From CBDBUR01 sp965209065 (GTDB lineage Bacteria > Pseudomonadota > Alphaproteobacteria > JAPOUT01 > G958296285), in NCBI GenBank assembly GCA_965209065.1, contig OZ242373.1:930001-994000 (forward strand): a stretch of 64,000 bases of DNA, written 5' to 3'. How positions within the stretch are numbered: position 1 is the first letter of the stretch; every line of letters starts with the position of its first letter. Shown in pieces: positions 28,471 through 38,211 of the stretch. The notes beneath the pieces were generated by a model. That model saw only the letters and a list, made by a program, of their open reading frames with translations, did no database searches and was not told the origin of the DNA. Position numbers and translations under genes: made by a program.

Positions 28471-28924
28471 TTACTTTTGCTTCTCCGGGGTTGGGCTCTC
28501 GGTTAAATTGCGTGACGACACCATCTTCAACAAGCATAGAAAAGCGCCAGCTACGCACGCCCATACCCATTTGGCTGGCATCAAAATCGACACCTAAGGC
28601 TTTGGCGAATTCGCCGTTGCCATCAGCAAGCATTTCAATTTTGTCTTCAGCTTGCGCGCTATCGCCCCATGCCTTCATCACAAAAATATCATTGACCGAA
28701 ATACAAGCGATACAATCAACATCTTTAGCGCGAAAGGCGGCGGCGTGAGAAACAAACCCCGGCAAGTGCTGATTAGAGCACGTTGGTGTAAAAGCGCCGG
28801 GCACGGCAAACAAAACAACTTTTCTCCCTTTGAAGAAATCGTCGGTGCTAACTTTTTTAATTCCGTCAGCGGTCATTTGCGTGAAGTGGCTAGAGGGGAT
28901 TTTTTCACCTATCTGTATTGTCAT
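28439..28924 (-). CDS. Peroxiredoxin, Prx5-type
   Basis: 161 residues, cytosolic. It reduces hydrogen and organic peroxides. The peroxidatic Cys is in PGAFTPTCSNQHLPGF (near residue 48), the Prx5/AhpE-like signature; ISVNDIFVMKAWG is also diagnostic. In many Alphaproteobacteria a peroxiredoxin gene follows rnhA, as here apart from the intervening barrel gene. Confidence 0.93.
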   Translation of the reverse strand: MTIQIGEKIPSSHFTQMTADGIKKVSTDDFFKGRKVVLFAVPGAFTPTCSNQHLPGFVSHAAAFRAKDVDCIACISVNDIFVMKAWGDSAQAEDKIEMLADGNGEFAKALGVDFDASQMGMGVRSWRFSMLVEDGVVTQFNREPNPGEAKVSGAETILAQL

Positions 28925-28948
28925 AATAACCTCCTATAGTTTGGTTTA

Positions 28949-29416
28949 TCACACTTTATCGTTTGGTGGAAGAATTAAAGTGAGTTTTTCTTCTAGCGGC
29001 ACGCAGATGGTGTCGCATATCACATAGCTCAAGGTGAGGCGCAGCCGAACCGCGCGGCGTTTATCCTTTGGCTCTATTTTGATTGGCAGGATTAGAAGAT
29101 TACGATAGCCCCAAAAAGATGTGCCTAAAGTAGAAAGTTTTTCGGGCGTGGGAAAAACCGCGCGCGCGTCTTTGAGGTTGCTTGAGCGCGACCAATCAAG
29201 TTTAGGTGGCACACCCGAGGGTGGCACACCCGAGGCTAGCACACCAACTTTCTGCGGGCGCGTGCTGTAGGTTTTCCATTTCTCGCCGAGCACAATGGTG
29301 AGCTTCGCGTCCCTGCCCTCTTGCTGCAACAAGAGCTGCGGTTTCGGCGACAGGCCATCAGGCCAAGCGAGGCTCGCGGAAGAAATGAGGAGCAATATCA
29401 GGCTGAAGCGTCTCAT
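28949..29416 (-). CDS. DsbD N-terminal-domain-like periplasmic protein
   Basis: 155 residues with a signal peptide (ASLAW). The pattern LTIVLGEKWKTYSTRP...SFWGYRNLLILPIKI...YVICDTICVPLEEKLTL resembles the DsbD alpha domain (the periplasmic thiol-exchange domain), including its CxxxxC pair. Here it is a free-standing periplasmic protein without the membrane or thioredoxin parts. A short in-frame repeat (SGVPP twice) lies at about 29210-29240. It probably takes part in periplasmic thiol chemistry. Confidence 0.7.
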   Translation of the reverse strand: MRRFSLILLLISSASLAWPDGLSPKPQLLLQQEGRDAKLTIVLGEKWKTYSTRPQKVGVLASGVPPSGVPPKLDWSRSSNLKDARAVFPTPEKLSTLGTSFWGYRNLLILPIKIEPKDKRRAVRLRLTLSYVICDTICVPLEEKLTLILPPNDKV

Positions 29417-29431
29417 AGCTCTTTTATACCA

Positions 29432-31210
29432 CTAGCGCGGGCGGTTGCGTGGTAAAAAACTCAGCACTTTGTCTGCTTCCATCGGATGGGCGTAAAAGAA
29501 GCCTTGCGCGTAATCACAGCCTGTTTCCTGTAGCCAAAAGGCTTTCTCGGAGCTGTCGGTGCCTTCGGCGACAATCGCCACTTTCATCGAGTGCGCCATC
29601 GCGACAATTGCCTCTACGATAGCGTTGGTTTTCATATCTTTTTTTAAGAAGCGCTCGTCAATGAGCGTTCGGTCAAGCTTGATGACGTCAAACGGCAAGT
29701 GCTGGAGCAAGCCGAGCGAGGAATAACCTGTGCCAAAATCATCAATAGCTATTTCAGCGCCGATAGCACGTAGCGCGTTGAGCAGTTGGCTCACGCTTTC
29801 GGTGTGCTCGATGAGTAGGGTCTCAGTAATTTCAAGTTTGAGCTGACCGCGTTTTAAGAAATTTTTGCTAATGGCATTGCGAACATTTTCCACCAAGCTC
29901 TCACTTAGCAATTCGCTACGCGATAGATTGACGCTAACGAACAGAGGCGGCGAATAATTATACGTCAGCTGCCAGCGCGCAAGCTGTTGCGCCGATTGCT
30001 GTAGCACAAAAAGCCCTAGCGTTTGAATAACGCCGTGCGCCTCCGCGAGAGGAATAAATTCTGCCGGCGCTATCAAGCCAAAGCGCGGATGACGCCAGCG
30101 CATCAAGGCTTCAAAGCCCCACACTTTTGTATCGGCAATTTGAATAATCGGTTGGTAATGAACTTCTATCTGCCCCCTCTCAAGCGCCTTGTGTAAATCT
30201 GCTTCAAGAGCCAAAGTGCGCGAATCCGAAGAGCGCATCGTGGTTTGAAACTGCACCATCTGCTTTTGTTCGCGCGAAAGCTGCATCGCGATGCCGGCGG
30301 CTTCGATTAAAGCCTCCGCGTTTGGCACATCAGCCGAAGACGCCCACCCTAAAGCAAACCGCAACTTGAGCTCGTGGTCATTGAGCATAAAAGCAGGTTT
30401 TAGACTTTCATTTATATTCGCTAGAATGTCTGCCATTTGGTTTTGATTCTGCTGCGGCACAAGAAGCGCGAACTCATCAGCCCCAACGCGCGCGAGGCTC
30501 GCCCCTTTTGGCGTTTGTAGTTTTAGCCGCTCGGCAAGCATCAGCAATAAATTGTCCGCCGCCGCGCGCCCGAGCTGCTCGTTGAGCGCACGAAAGCCGG
30601 TAATATCTAGCAAGACCAAAGCCGCCTCTTCTTTCTCTGGGCTTTTGAGTTTTAGGCTTTTGAGTCTATCGAGCAGCAAGGCGCGGTTCGGCAGCTGCGT
30701 GAGCTTGTCGTAAATGGTCGCTTGTAGCAAAGATTGCTCGGTGCGTTTGCGCGAGCTGACATCGCCCGCCAAGCCGATACACCTATCGCCTAGCATAGTC
30801 GCGTTGAGCTCTACCCACAGGTAATGCCCCTCGGCGTGGCGCAAGCGAAACGCCATACGAAAGGGATTGTTTTTATACCGCTTCATATTCTCAAAGTTGG
30901 CGAGGCAAGTTTTGCGGTCGTCGAGATGGAGGAGTCCAATCCACTTGCTCTCGGCGCCATTGAGCGTGCCGTCGCTAAAGCCGAGCTGGCGCGTGAGTGG
31001 TGCGCCGATTTCGCAGATGCCGCGCGCGCTATCCCAGTCCCAGACCGACTGGTGAGCCGCCGATATAGCAAGTTGCGAAACTTGCGGCGTTAATTGCCGC
31101 GACTCCTGCGCTCCCGCCGCCGCCGCGCCCTTACGATACACCTGATACTGCAGCAGCAACACCGATAACAATAAGCCTAGCAAGAGGGCGATGATAATCA
31201 CTTCGGTCAT
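29432..31210 (-). CDS. PAS-GGDEF-EAL cyclic-di-GMP protein
   Basis: 592 residues: one N-terminal membrane segment, a PAS domain (about 45-155), a GGDEF-like domain with the degenerate signature VGADEF (about 245), and an EAL domain (EALMRW, LEITETLLI, IDDFGTGYSS, VIKLDRTLI). The EAL catalytic motifs look intact, whereas the altered GGDEF site suggests weak or no cyclase activity; it is probably a c-di-GMP phosphodiesterase regulated by the PAS and GTP-binding-like domains. Its start overlaps the stop of thrC at one base. Confidence 0.9.
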   Translation of the reverse strand: MTEVIIIALLLGLLLSVLLLQYQVYRKGAAAAGAQESRQLTPQVSQLAISAAHQSVWDWDSARGICEIGAPLTRQLGFSDGTLNGAESKWIGLLHLDDRKTCLANFENMKRYKNNPFRMAFRLRHAEGHYLWVELNATMLGDRCIGLAGDVSSRKRTEQSLLQATIYDKLTQLPNRALLLDRLKSLKLKSPEKEEAALVLLDITGFRALNEQLGRAAADNLLLMLAERLKLQTPKGASLARVGADEFALLVPQQNQNQMADILANINESLKPAFMLNDHELKLRFALGWASSADVPNAEALIEAAGIAMQLSREQKQMVQFQTTMRSSDSRTLALEADLHKALERGQIEVHYQPIIQIADTKVWGFEALMRWRHPRFGLIAPAEFIPLAEAHGVIQTLGLFVLQQSAQQLARWQLTYNYSPPLFVSVNLSRSELLSESLVENVRNAISKNFLKRGQLKLEITETLLIEHTESVSQLLNALRAIGAEIAIDDFGTGYSSLGLLQHLPFDVIKLDRTLIDERFLKKDMKTNAIVEAIVAMAHSMKVAIVAEGTDSSEKAFWLQETGCDYAQGFFYAHPMEADKVLSFLPRNRPR

Positions 31211-32622
31211 TATGCCTGCTCTTGACTATGCTGCTTAATATAAGCGGCGATTGCGGTGGCGTTGTTTTCTATAGTTTGGAAGCGTTCCTGCCCCTCATAA
31301 CCGAGCGGCGCGGGCAGGTGTCCGGTTGCTTGCTCTATAGCTTCGGGAAATTTAGCCGCCGCGGCGGTAGAAAGAACAACCTTTCTGCCTTTAAGTCTTT
31401 TGCTGTGTCTTGCCAAAGTTGCGAGCGCGGTAGCAGTGTGCGGGTCTATCAAGCGGTTCGTGCGCGCGTGGCATTCTTTAATCGTGGTAAGAATTTCTTC
31501 GTCCTTGATGCTGTCAGCAAAAAAGTGCTTGCCTATTTTATTTCTAATATAAGCGGGAAAGGTAATTTCCCCTTCTTGCTGTAGCTGGGCGAAGAGCGCC
31601 TCTATTTTATCGCTGCGTCTGTTATAGACTTCAAACAGCAGTCGCTCGAAGTTGCTGGGCGCTTGAATATCCATCGCCGGCGCAAGCGTTTGCTGGGTAT
31701 CGCTGGGGCGGTAAAGCCCGTCCTTGAGAGCGGTTGTCAAAACATCATTGGCATTGTTGGCAATCACTAGCTTTTTTATCGGCGCACCCATTTTTTTCGC
31801 AACAAAGCCGGCGTAAATATCGCCAAAGTTGCCGGTCGGCACAATAAAATGAACCTGACGCGCATGGTTCGCACCCAAAGCCAAACAGGAAGTGAAGTAA
31901 TAAACCACCTGCGCCATAATCCGCGCCCAGTTGATAGAATTCACCGCAGCAAGCTGAACCTGTTGGCAGAATTCCCTATCGTTGAATAGCTGTTTAACAA
32001 TTTTCTGGCAGTCATCAAAAGAGCCTGCCACCTCAAGCGCGTGGAGGTGCGGCTCGGGGTGTTGTGTCATCTGCTTGCGCTGGACAGAAGAAATGCCTCC
32101 TTTAGGGTAAAGCACAAACAGATTAGCTCTGCTTGACTTGGCGAAAGCCGCCATCGCCGCCGAACCCGTATCGCCCGATGTGGCGCACAAAATGTTGGCG
32201 TGGGCTTTCTTACGGCGCAAGGCTTCGTCGAGCAAGGGCGCTAACACTTGCATCGCAATATCCTTAAATGAATGGCTCTCGCCGTGGTATAGCTCTAGCA
32301 GCCAGGTGTCTTTATCCAACTGCGATAAAGGCGTTATCGCTTGGTGGCGAAAGCCGCTGTAAGCTCTATCCACCACATTTTTTATTTCGCTCGGCGACAG
32401 GAAGTCTCCCAAAAAAGCGGCGAAGCATTGGCGCGCGACTTCCTTATAGTTAGCGAGGCTCAATCGGCGGTAGATAGAGCCGCTAAACTTTGGAAAGGCG
32501 TTCGGCACATAAAGACCGCCATCAGGCGCAAGCCCGGCAAGCAAGGCCTCCTCAAAAGAAACGGCAGGCGGCGGCGGCGAGGATTTTCGCGCGCGGGTAG
32601 AAATGTAGCGAATGTTTTTCAT
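31210..32622 (-). CDS. thrC: Threonine synthase ThrC
   Basis: 470 residues, matching the long bacterial type. It converts phosphohomoserine (from thrB at 25 kb) to threonine with PLP. The N-terminus MKNIRYISTR, the PLP-lysine motif ESHSFKDIAMQ, CATSGDTGSAA, and VPTGNFGDIYAGFVAKKMG are all family landmarks. The start overlaps the stop of the upstream SURF1 gene by 4 bases; thrC at the end of the cox cluster is a known alphaproteobacterial arrangement. Confidence 0.96.
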   Translation of the reverse strand: MKNIRYISTRARKSSPPPPAVSFEEALLAGLAPDGGLYVPNAFPKFSGSIYRRLSLANYKEVARQCFAAFLGDFLSPSEIKNVVDRAYSGFRHQAITPLSQLDKDTWLLELYHGESHSFKDIAMQVLAPLLDEALRRKKAHANILCATSGDTGSAAMAAFAKSSRANLFVLYPKGGISSVQRKQMTQHPEPHLHALEVAGSFDDCQKIVKQLFNDREFCQQVQLAAVNSINWARIMAQVVYYFTSCLALGANHARQVHFIVPTGNFGDIYAGFVAKKMGAPIKKLVIANNANDVLTTALKDGLYRPSDTQQTLAPAMDIQAPSNFERLLFEVYNRRSDKIEALFAQLQQEGEITFPAYIRNKIGKHFFADSIKDEEILTTIKECHARTNRLIDPHTATALATLARHSKRLKGRKVVLSTAAAAKFPEAIEQATGHLPAPLGYEGQERFQTIENNATAIAAYIKQHSQEQA

Positions 32623-33257
32623 ACTCTCTTTCTAGCAAATAATACCACGAGCGGCAGGGCTAACATAAGCAACCACCACGTCAGCATATAGCCAAAATGG
32701 CGGTTGGATAATCGCGGGCAAGTGTTAGATAAATCGGCAAACAGAGGAAAAACGGGGGCAACGCCTAAATCGCGCGCGACTTTTTCAACATCGGCGACAT
32801 AATAAATACCCTTAGCAGGGTCATCTTTGCCGTCATAAAAGCGGCGCTTTTGGCTTGGATAGAGCACGGCTTGAAATTTTGTTTTTTTCTCTAACTGCTT
32901 ATCGGCAGCAGCGCGCACAAGCAAAAATCCTCCATTCACTTTGACGAAGCTGAGCCGATGATAACTTCCCGCGTGCCATAATTTAACTTTCTGTTTCTGT
33001 GCTATACCCTTAAAAACGACTTTTTGGAAAGCCCAATTATCTTGCTTCCCCTCTTGTTTAAGCGGGCGCCACGCCTTCTGCGGCGGCAAAGCGAGAGGCG
33101 CGCTATGAGGAGCGCCATGAGGAATGCTGGCGCGACACTTTGCCTCAATTTGTGAAATTAAATCTTCTTTCCACGCCAGCCTCTGCCACTGCCAGAACCC
33201 TAGCCCAAAACACACCAAGCTAAAAAAAAGAGCAAGATAAAATAGCGATTGTCTCAT
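32619..33257 (-). CDS. SURF1-family cytochrome oxidase assembly protein
   Basis: 212 residues from the ATG at 33257, chosen because it gives the typical N-terminal membrane helix (MRQSLFYLALFFSLVCFGLG) followed by WQWQRLAWKEDLI. A second membrane segment is at the C-terminus (WWLLMLALPLVVLF), as in SURF1/Shy1. The family helps insert heme a into subunit I. It lies between ctaE and thrC in the oxidase cluster. Confidence 0.9.
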   Translation of the reverse strand: MRQSLFYLALFFSLVCFGLGFWQWQRLAWKEDLISQIEAKCRASIPHGAPHSAPLALPPQKAWRPLKQEGKQDNWAFQKVVFKGIAQKQKVKLWHAGSYHRLSFVKVNGGFLLVRAAADKQLEKKTKFQAVLYPSQKRRFYDGKDDPAKGIYYVADVEKVARDLGVAPVFPLFADLSNTCPRLSNRHFGYMLTWWLLMLALPLVVLFARKRV

Positions 33258-33285
33258 AATAGATAGGGCGACAAGGCATCTGCTT

Positions 33286-34095
33286 TTATCCGCCCCAAAT
33301 ATAAACGGCGAAGAACAGGAAGAGCCAAACGACATCCACGAAGTGCCAATACCACGCGGCAGCCTCAAAGCCGAAATGCTGGGTCGGAGAAAAATGCCCG
33401 TTAAGCGCGCGGAACAAGCAAACGATTAGAAATATTGTGCCGATAATCACATGCGCGCCGTGAAAGCCGGTTGCCATAAAAAAGGTCGCGCCATAGACAT
33501 GCCCGCTAAAGTCAAAGGTCGCGTGGAGATATTCATAGGCTTGGAGCGCGGTAAAAAACAACCCCAACAGAACGGTAAGCGTCAAGCCGCGCACCAGCCC
33601 CTTGCGGTCATTTTCAAGCAGAGCGTGATGCGCCCACGTAACGGTCGTGCCCGACAGCAACAGCACAATCGTATTGAGGAAAGGAATATCCCACGGGTTA
33701 AACGTTTCAATGCCTTGAGGCGGCCAAACCTTGCCGAACAATTCACTTCGCGCTTCCATCACGCTATCGGCGGGGAAGATGCTCGCGTTGAAGTAAGCCC
33801 AAAACCACGCGACAAAAAACATCACTTCGGAGGCAATGAATAGCAACATCCCATAGCGCAAATGAAGCTGAACAACCGGCGTATGATAATCGGCGCGCAT
33901 CGCCTCAACGATAACATCGCGCCACCAAAAGAACATCGTCAGCGCAACCGCCGCAGCACCGCCGATAAAAACCCATGCGGTATAATCGCGCATATACAAA
34001 ATGCCGCCGAGCGCCAACACAAAAGCAGAAACCGCGCCGAGCACCGGCCACGGAGAAGGTTCAACCAAATGGTAATCGTGATTTTTAGCGTCCAT
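33286..34095 (-). CDS. ctaE: Cytochrome c oxidase subunit III
   Basis: 269 residues, seven membrane segments. Hallmarks are HDYHLVEPSPWP at the N-terminus, FFVAWFWAYFNASIFP, GTTVTWAHHALLEND, and the C-terminal GFHGAHVIIGT and AAWYWHFVDVVWLFLF. It is a structural subunit of the aa3-type oxidase together with ctaC and ctaD. Its ATG overlaps the ctaG stop (TAATG). Confidence 0.97.
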   Translation of the reverse strand: MDAKNHDYHLVEPSPWPVLGAVSAFVLALGGILYMRDYTAWVFIGGAAAVALTMFFWWRDVIVEAMRADYHTPVVQLHLRYGMLLFIASEVMFFVAWFWAYFNASIFPADSVMEARSELFGKVWPPQGIETFNPWDIPFLNTIVLLLSGTTVTWAHHALLENDRKGLVRGLTLTVLLGLFFTALQAYEYLHATFDFSGHVYGATFFMATGFHGAHVIIGTIFLIVCLFRALNGHFSPTQHFGFEAAAWYWHFVDVVWLFLFFAVYIWGG

Positions 34096-34631
34096 TATCT
34101 AATCCCCTCTTGTTTGGTTAAGAAAAAAGTGTAAGAAAGCGTTATGGTTTTAACATCACGCATATCTTTATCCTTGTCAAGCGCGCTATCGATGTAAAAA
34201 GTGATAGGCATATTGACGCGCTCGCCGGGCTTGAGCGTTTGCTCTTGGAAGCAGAAGCATTCAATTTTCGAGAAGTAGTAAGCGGCTTTCTCTGGCACGA
34301 CATTATAAATCGCGCGCGCGGTGATGGTTTCCTTGCTGTTATTTTTGGCGAAGTAGCTTGTTTCGCTCATCTGCCCGACACGCACCTTTTTGATAGGCTC
34401 ATTGGGACCAAAGCTCCAGTCCAATCCTTGTGTGACATTGGCATCAAACCGAAGCTCAACCTTGCGCTCAAGAACCACTTGGTCGGGAGCGGCGACAATT
34501 CTAGGCGTTCCGCCATAGCCGGTGACGCGACAAAAGGCTTCATAAAGCGGCACGGCAGCAAAAGACAAGCCGAGCATACCAAAAACAAGCGCCGCGCAAT
34601 AGAGAGCGATAATTTTCTTGCGCCTTTCCAT
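34095..34631 (-). CDS. ctaG: Cytochrome c oxidase assembly protein CtaG (Cox11)
   Basis: About 178 residues from the ATG at 34631. CtaG delivers copper to CuB of subunit I. After one membrane helix (IIALYCAALVFGMLGLSFAAVPLYEAFCR) comes the periplasmic domain with the copper-binding motif CFCFQEQ and MPITFYIDSAL. The start overlaps the stop of the next upstream small gene by one base. Confidence 0.95.
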   Translation of the reverse strand: MERRKKIIALYCAALVFGMLGLSFAAVPLYEAFCRVTGYGGTPRIVAAPDQVVLERKVELRFDANVTQGLDWSFGPNEPIKKVRVGQMSETSYFAKNNSKETITARAIYNVVPEKAAYYFSKIECFCFQEQTLKPGERVNMPITFYIDSALDKDKDMRDVKTITLSYTFFLTKQEGIR

Positions 34632-34825
34632 TATGGCGCGCGCTCCATCTGGCTCATGCCGATGGGGGGGCGCTTCGCTATGTTGCCGCCGATGCGCGCC
34701 ATTGTAATAAAGACAAGCAACAAGGCAAATGCCGCAAGTAACAGCCCCATTACTTTTGCGCGCGCTCTGCGTTTTTTCAACAGCTCCGCGTCCCAAACGA
34801 ATTTATTGTCAAAACTATCGGACAT
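34631..34825 (-). CDS. Small single-pass membrane protein of the cox cluster (CoxF-like)
   Basis: 64 residues with one membrane helix (VMGLLLAAFALLLVFITMA) and a basic N-terminal part (LLKKRRARAK). A small helix protein of this kind between ctaB and ctaG is usual in Alphaproteobacteria and is annotated as CoxF or as an oxidase assembly protein; its function is not established. It overlaps both neighbours (11 bases with ctaB, 1 with ctaG). Confidence 0.8.
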   Translation of the reverse strand: MSDSFDNKFVWDAELLKKRRARAKVMGLLLAAFALLLVFITMARIGGNIAKRPPIGMSQMERAP

Positions 34826-35723
34826 AAATACCTCCCACCAAACTATCTAGCATCAACGCGCCAAAGAGAAGGAACAAATAAATCATTGAATAGAAAAACA
34901 AACCCTTTGCGGCTTTTTCTTCTTTTGGTGTGTCAATCAGCCACCTTAACTTTATCGCGCGGCGAATGAACTCTAGCCCTAGAAGCAAAGCGGCGAGCGC
35001 GTAAATCTCTTTTGCGCCCGACACCAAAGGCAGGACCGAGACAAAAAATAACGCCACGCTATAAAATAAAACCTGATTGGCTGTCGAGCGTCCGCCCGCT
35101 ACGGCAGGCATCATAGGCAAGCCCGCTTTTTGATATTCGCTTTTGCGCTTCAAGGCAAGAGGCCAAAAATGTGGCGGTGTCCAAACAAAAATGATTAAAA
35201 ACATCCATAAGGACATCAAGGATAAACTTTCAGTTGCCGCAGCATATCCAATCAAAGGCGGAGCCGCCCCCGCCGCACCGCCAATAACGATATTGTGCGC
35301 GGTCGTTGGTTTTAATAGCATTGTGTAAATCAAAACATAAAAAATAATTGTTGCGGCTAGAACGGTTGCGGCAAACCAATTAATAAAAACGCCCATCGCG
35401 AGAATGGAGGCGGCACTCAAACAAACGCCAAACCCTAAAGCCTCTCCGCTTGCGATGCGCCCAGCGGGCAAGGGGCGGTTCGCGGTGCGCTCCATCAAGC
35501 CATCAAGCCTTGCCTCAAACCACATATTCAGCGCGGCAGCTCCGCCCGAACCCATCGCCATAAACAAGAGGGCGGCAAAAGCAAGCGCTAGGGGCATCGG
35601 CTGCGGCGCAACCACAATGCCGGCAAGCCCCGCCCACAACACGAGCGTCATCACCCGCGGCTTGGTCAAGGCAAAGAAGTCTCCAACATCTGCCTCTATA
35701 TTTTTGGTTGCAATGCTAGTCAT
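34815..35723 (-). CDS. ctaB: Protoheme IX farnesyltransferase (heme O synthase) CtaB
   Basis: 302 residues, about nine membrane segments. It farnesylates protoheme to heme O, the precursor of heme A for the adjacent aa3 oxidase. The prenyltransferase motifs NMWFEARLDGLMERTANRPLP and WTPPHFWPLALKRKSEY are intact. It lies 32 bases downstream of ctaD and overlaps the small CoxF-like gene. Confidence 0.96.
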   Translation of the reverse strand: MTSIATKNIEADVGDFFALTKPRVMTLVLWAGLAGIVVAPQPMPLALAFAALLFMAMGSGGAAALNMWFEARLDGLMERTANRPLPAGRIASGEALGFGVCLSAASILAMGVFINWFAATVLAATIIFYVLIYTMLLKPTTAHNIVIGGAAGAAPPLIGYAAATESLSLMSLWMFLIIFVWTPPHFWPLALKRKSEYQKAGLPMMPAVAGGRSTANQVLFYSVALFFVSVLPLVSGAKEIYALAALLLGLEFIRRAIKLRWLIDTPKEEKAAKGLFFYSMIYLFLLFGALMLDSLVGGIYVR

Positions 35724-35755
35724 TAAATTAAAATCCCCAAACTAAAACCTCAAGA

Positions 35756-37375
35756 CTAGAATCTGGGCAGGTTTTGATACTGGTGAAAAGGTGGCGGCGA
35801 AGACAAAGTCCATTCCAATGTTCTTTCAGGTCTTGTGGCTGCCCCCCCTTGAATCTCCCATGGGTCGTTAGGGCAAGGCACTTTTTTGATAAAAGCGTAA
35901 GCAACGCCAAAAAAGAAAACGAATAGCCCGATGAAAGAAATATAAGCACCAATAGAGGAAACCAAATTCCATGGGGCGAAAGCATCGGGATAATCGATAT
36001 AGCGGCGGGGCATACCGGCGAGTCCTAAAAAGTGCTGCGGAAAAAAGAGCACATTGACACCAATAAACGTCAGCCAAAAATGGAGCTTGCCGATGAACTC
36101 AGAATACTGATAGCCCGACATTTTGCCGAACCAATAATACCAGCCGGCAAAAATGCCAAACATCGCGCCCATAGACAAGACATAATGAAAGTGCGCGACC
36201 ACATAATAAGTATCGTGCATTGCCCTATCGACGCCGGCATTGGCAAGCACAACGCCGGTCACGCCGCCCAAAACAAAGAGAGACAAAAAACCAAACGCCC
36301 ATAGCATAGGCGTCTTAAAGCTAATGGAGCCGCCCCACATAGTAGCAATCCACGAGAAAACCTTAATGCCGGTTGGCACGGCGATAACCATCGTAGCGAA
36401 AGTGAAGTAGGCTTGCGCCGCAAGCGAAATGCCCGACGTATACATATGGTGCGCCCACACAATAAAACCGACAAACCCAATTGCCATCATAGCGTAAGCC
36501 ATTCCCAAATAGCCGAAGATGGGTTTTCTCGCGAAGGTTGAGATGACTTGAGAGATGATGCCAAAGGCTGGCAAAACGATAATATAAACCTCGGGGTGTC
36601 CAAAGAACCAAAAGAGATGTTGGAAGAAGACGGGGTCTCCGCCGCCGGCGGCTTCAAAGAAGGCGGTGCCGAAATTTCTATCGGTCAAGAGCATGGTGAT
36701 GGCACCGGCGAGCACGGGCATCGCGAGCAGAATCAAAAGAGCGGTCACCAGCATCGACCAAACGAACAGAGGCATTTTATGCATCGTCATACCCGGCGCG
36801 CGCATATTGAGAATGGTCGTGATAAAGTTGATGGCGCCCAAAATAGAAGATGCCCCCGCCAAATGAAGCGAGAGAATGGCGAAGTCCATCGCCATACCGG
36901 GCGAGCCGCTGGTTGATAGAGGCGGATAGACCGTCCAGCCCGTGCCTGCGCCCAAAGCGCCGGGCGCGCCGGGCACAAAAAGCGAAATCACCAATAGGGC
37001 TAAAGAAGCAGGCATCAACCAAAAAGAGATGTTATTCATTCTAGGAAAAGCCATATCGGGCGCGCCTATCATCAGGGGGACGAACCAGTTGCCAAAGCCG
37101 CCAATCAGCGCGGGCATCACCATAAAGAAAACCATCAGCAGCCCGTGGCCGGTAATCAGCACATTATACATTTCGGGATTTAGAAATTGAACGCCCGGCT
37201 CTTGTAGCTCCAGCCTCATCAAAAAGGACATAAAGCCGCCGACAATACCACCGACAATAGCGATGATAAGATACATGGTGCCAATATCTTTATGATTGGT
37301 AGAAAAGAGCCAGCGCGCGAGTCCTTTCGGTTTATGTTCGTGCGTATGCGGGAGGTCAGTGCTGAATTGCGACAT
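35756..37375 (-). CDS. ctaD: Cytochrome c oxidase subunit I
   Basis: 539 residues, 12 membrane segments. It is the catalytic subunit of aa3-type oxidase, holding heme a and the heme a3-CuB site. Seen: STNHKDIGTMYL, the heme-ligand region GHGLLMVFF, HPEVYIIVLPAFG (CuB His and the cross-linked Tyr), THHMYTSG-like HHMYTSG, and HDTYYVVAHFHYVLS. The N-terminus overlaps the ctaC end by 20 bases. Confidence 0.98.
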   Translation of the reverse strand: MSQFSTDLPHTHEHKPKGLARWLFSTNHKDIGTMYLIIAIVGGIVGGFMSFLMRLELQEPGVQFLNPEMYNVLITGHGLLMVFFMVMPALIGGFGNWFVPLMIGAPDMAFPRMNNISFWLMPASLALLVISLFVPGAPGALGAGTGWTVYPPLSTSGSPGMAMDFAILSLHLAGASSILGAINFITTILNMRAPGMTMHKMPLFVWSMLVTALLILLAMPVLAGAITMLLTDRNFGTAFFEAAGGGDPVFFQHLFWFFGHPEVYIIVLPAFGIISQVISTFARKPIFGYLGMAYAMMAIGFVGFIVWAHHMYTSGISLAAQAYFTFATMVIAVPTGIKVFSWIATMWGGSISFKTPMLWAFGFLSLFVLGGVTGVVLANAGVDRAMHDTYYVVAHFHYVLSMGAMFGIFAGWYYWFGKMSGYQYSEFIGKLHFWLTFIGVNVLFFPQHFLGLAGMPRRYIDYPDAFAPWNLVSSIGAYISFIGLFVFFFGVAYAFIKKVPCPNDPWEIQGGAATRPERTLEWTLSSPPPFHQYQNLPRF

Positions 37376-38186
37376 AGTCTTTTCCTTTTATTTCGCGCTT
37401 GCGCTCGGCGAATTTTCGTTTTGCTTGGCGCAGCCATCGGTTATAAGCGCGCTGGGAAACGACTCGCACTTCTATAGGCATAAAGGAATGGCGCGCGCCG
37501 CACAACTCCGAGCATTGTCCGTAGTAAGTGCCTTCTTTTTTAACATTAAACCATGTTTCGTTGATGCGCCCGGGCACGGCATCTTTTTTGATACCGAAAG
37601 CGGGGACAGCAAAAGCGTGAAGCACGTCAGAAGCGGCGACAATAACTCGCACCGTTTTACCGACCGGCAAAACCAAAGGATTATCCACCGACAACAACCG
37701 AATTTGTCCTTTTTTCTTATCAATTTCTTCATCGGGTATCATCAAGGAGTCGAAAGCGAATTCATTATCAACATATTCATACTCCCAATACCACTGGTGT
37801 CCAATCGCTTTAATCACAATGTCGGCTTTAGGAATAGTCTCCTGCTCGTTGAGAATTCTAAACGAAGGAATAGCAATCATAATCAAAATGAGAATAGGCA
37901 CAATCGTCCAGACAATTTCTAGCGAAGTGTTATGAGACACACGGCTCGGCTCGGGGTTGGTGCGCTCGTTAAAGCGAAAGATACAAAAGAGCAGAAGAAG
38001 AAAAACAAAAGCAGTTATCAGCGTAATAACGATAAGCAGAAAGTCATGGAAAAGTTTTATATCTTCCATTAATTGCGTGGCGGCGGGTTGGAAGTCTATT
38101 GCCCACGGCGTGGGTTTTGCCGCTTGAGCCTTCGCGCCTAAAAAGAAAAGCCCTAATGCGACGCTGATTTTTGTCCAATCCATCAT
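37356..38186 (-). CDS. ctaC: Cytochrome c oxidase subunit II
   Basis: About 276 residues from the ATG at 38186; a TTG 15 bases upstream is less likely. It has a signal peptide, two membrane helices, then the CuA domain with GHQWYWEYEY, HAFAVPAFGIKKDAVPGR and the ligand cluster GQCSELCGARHSFMPIEV. It receives electrons from cytochrome c and passes them to ctaD. It is the first gene of the oxidase cluster. Confidence 0.97.
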   Translation of the reverse strand: MMDWTKISVALGLFFLGAKAQAAKPTPWAIDFQPAATQLMEDIKLFHDFLLIVITLITAFVFLLLLFCIFRFNERTNPEPSRVSHNTSLEIVWTIVPILILIMIAIPSFRILNEQETIPKADIVIKAIGHQWYWEYEYVDNEFAFDSLMIPDEEIDKKKGQIRLLSVDNPLVLPVGKTVRVIVAASDVLHAFAVPAFGIKKDAVPGRINETWFNVKKEGTYYGQCSELCGARHSFMPIEVRVVSQRAYNRWLRQAKRKFAERKREIKGKDYVAIQH

Positions 38187-38211
38187 ACTTTCTTTTAGCA
38201 AATAAGGTCTG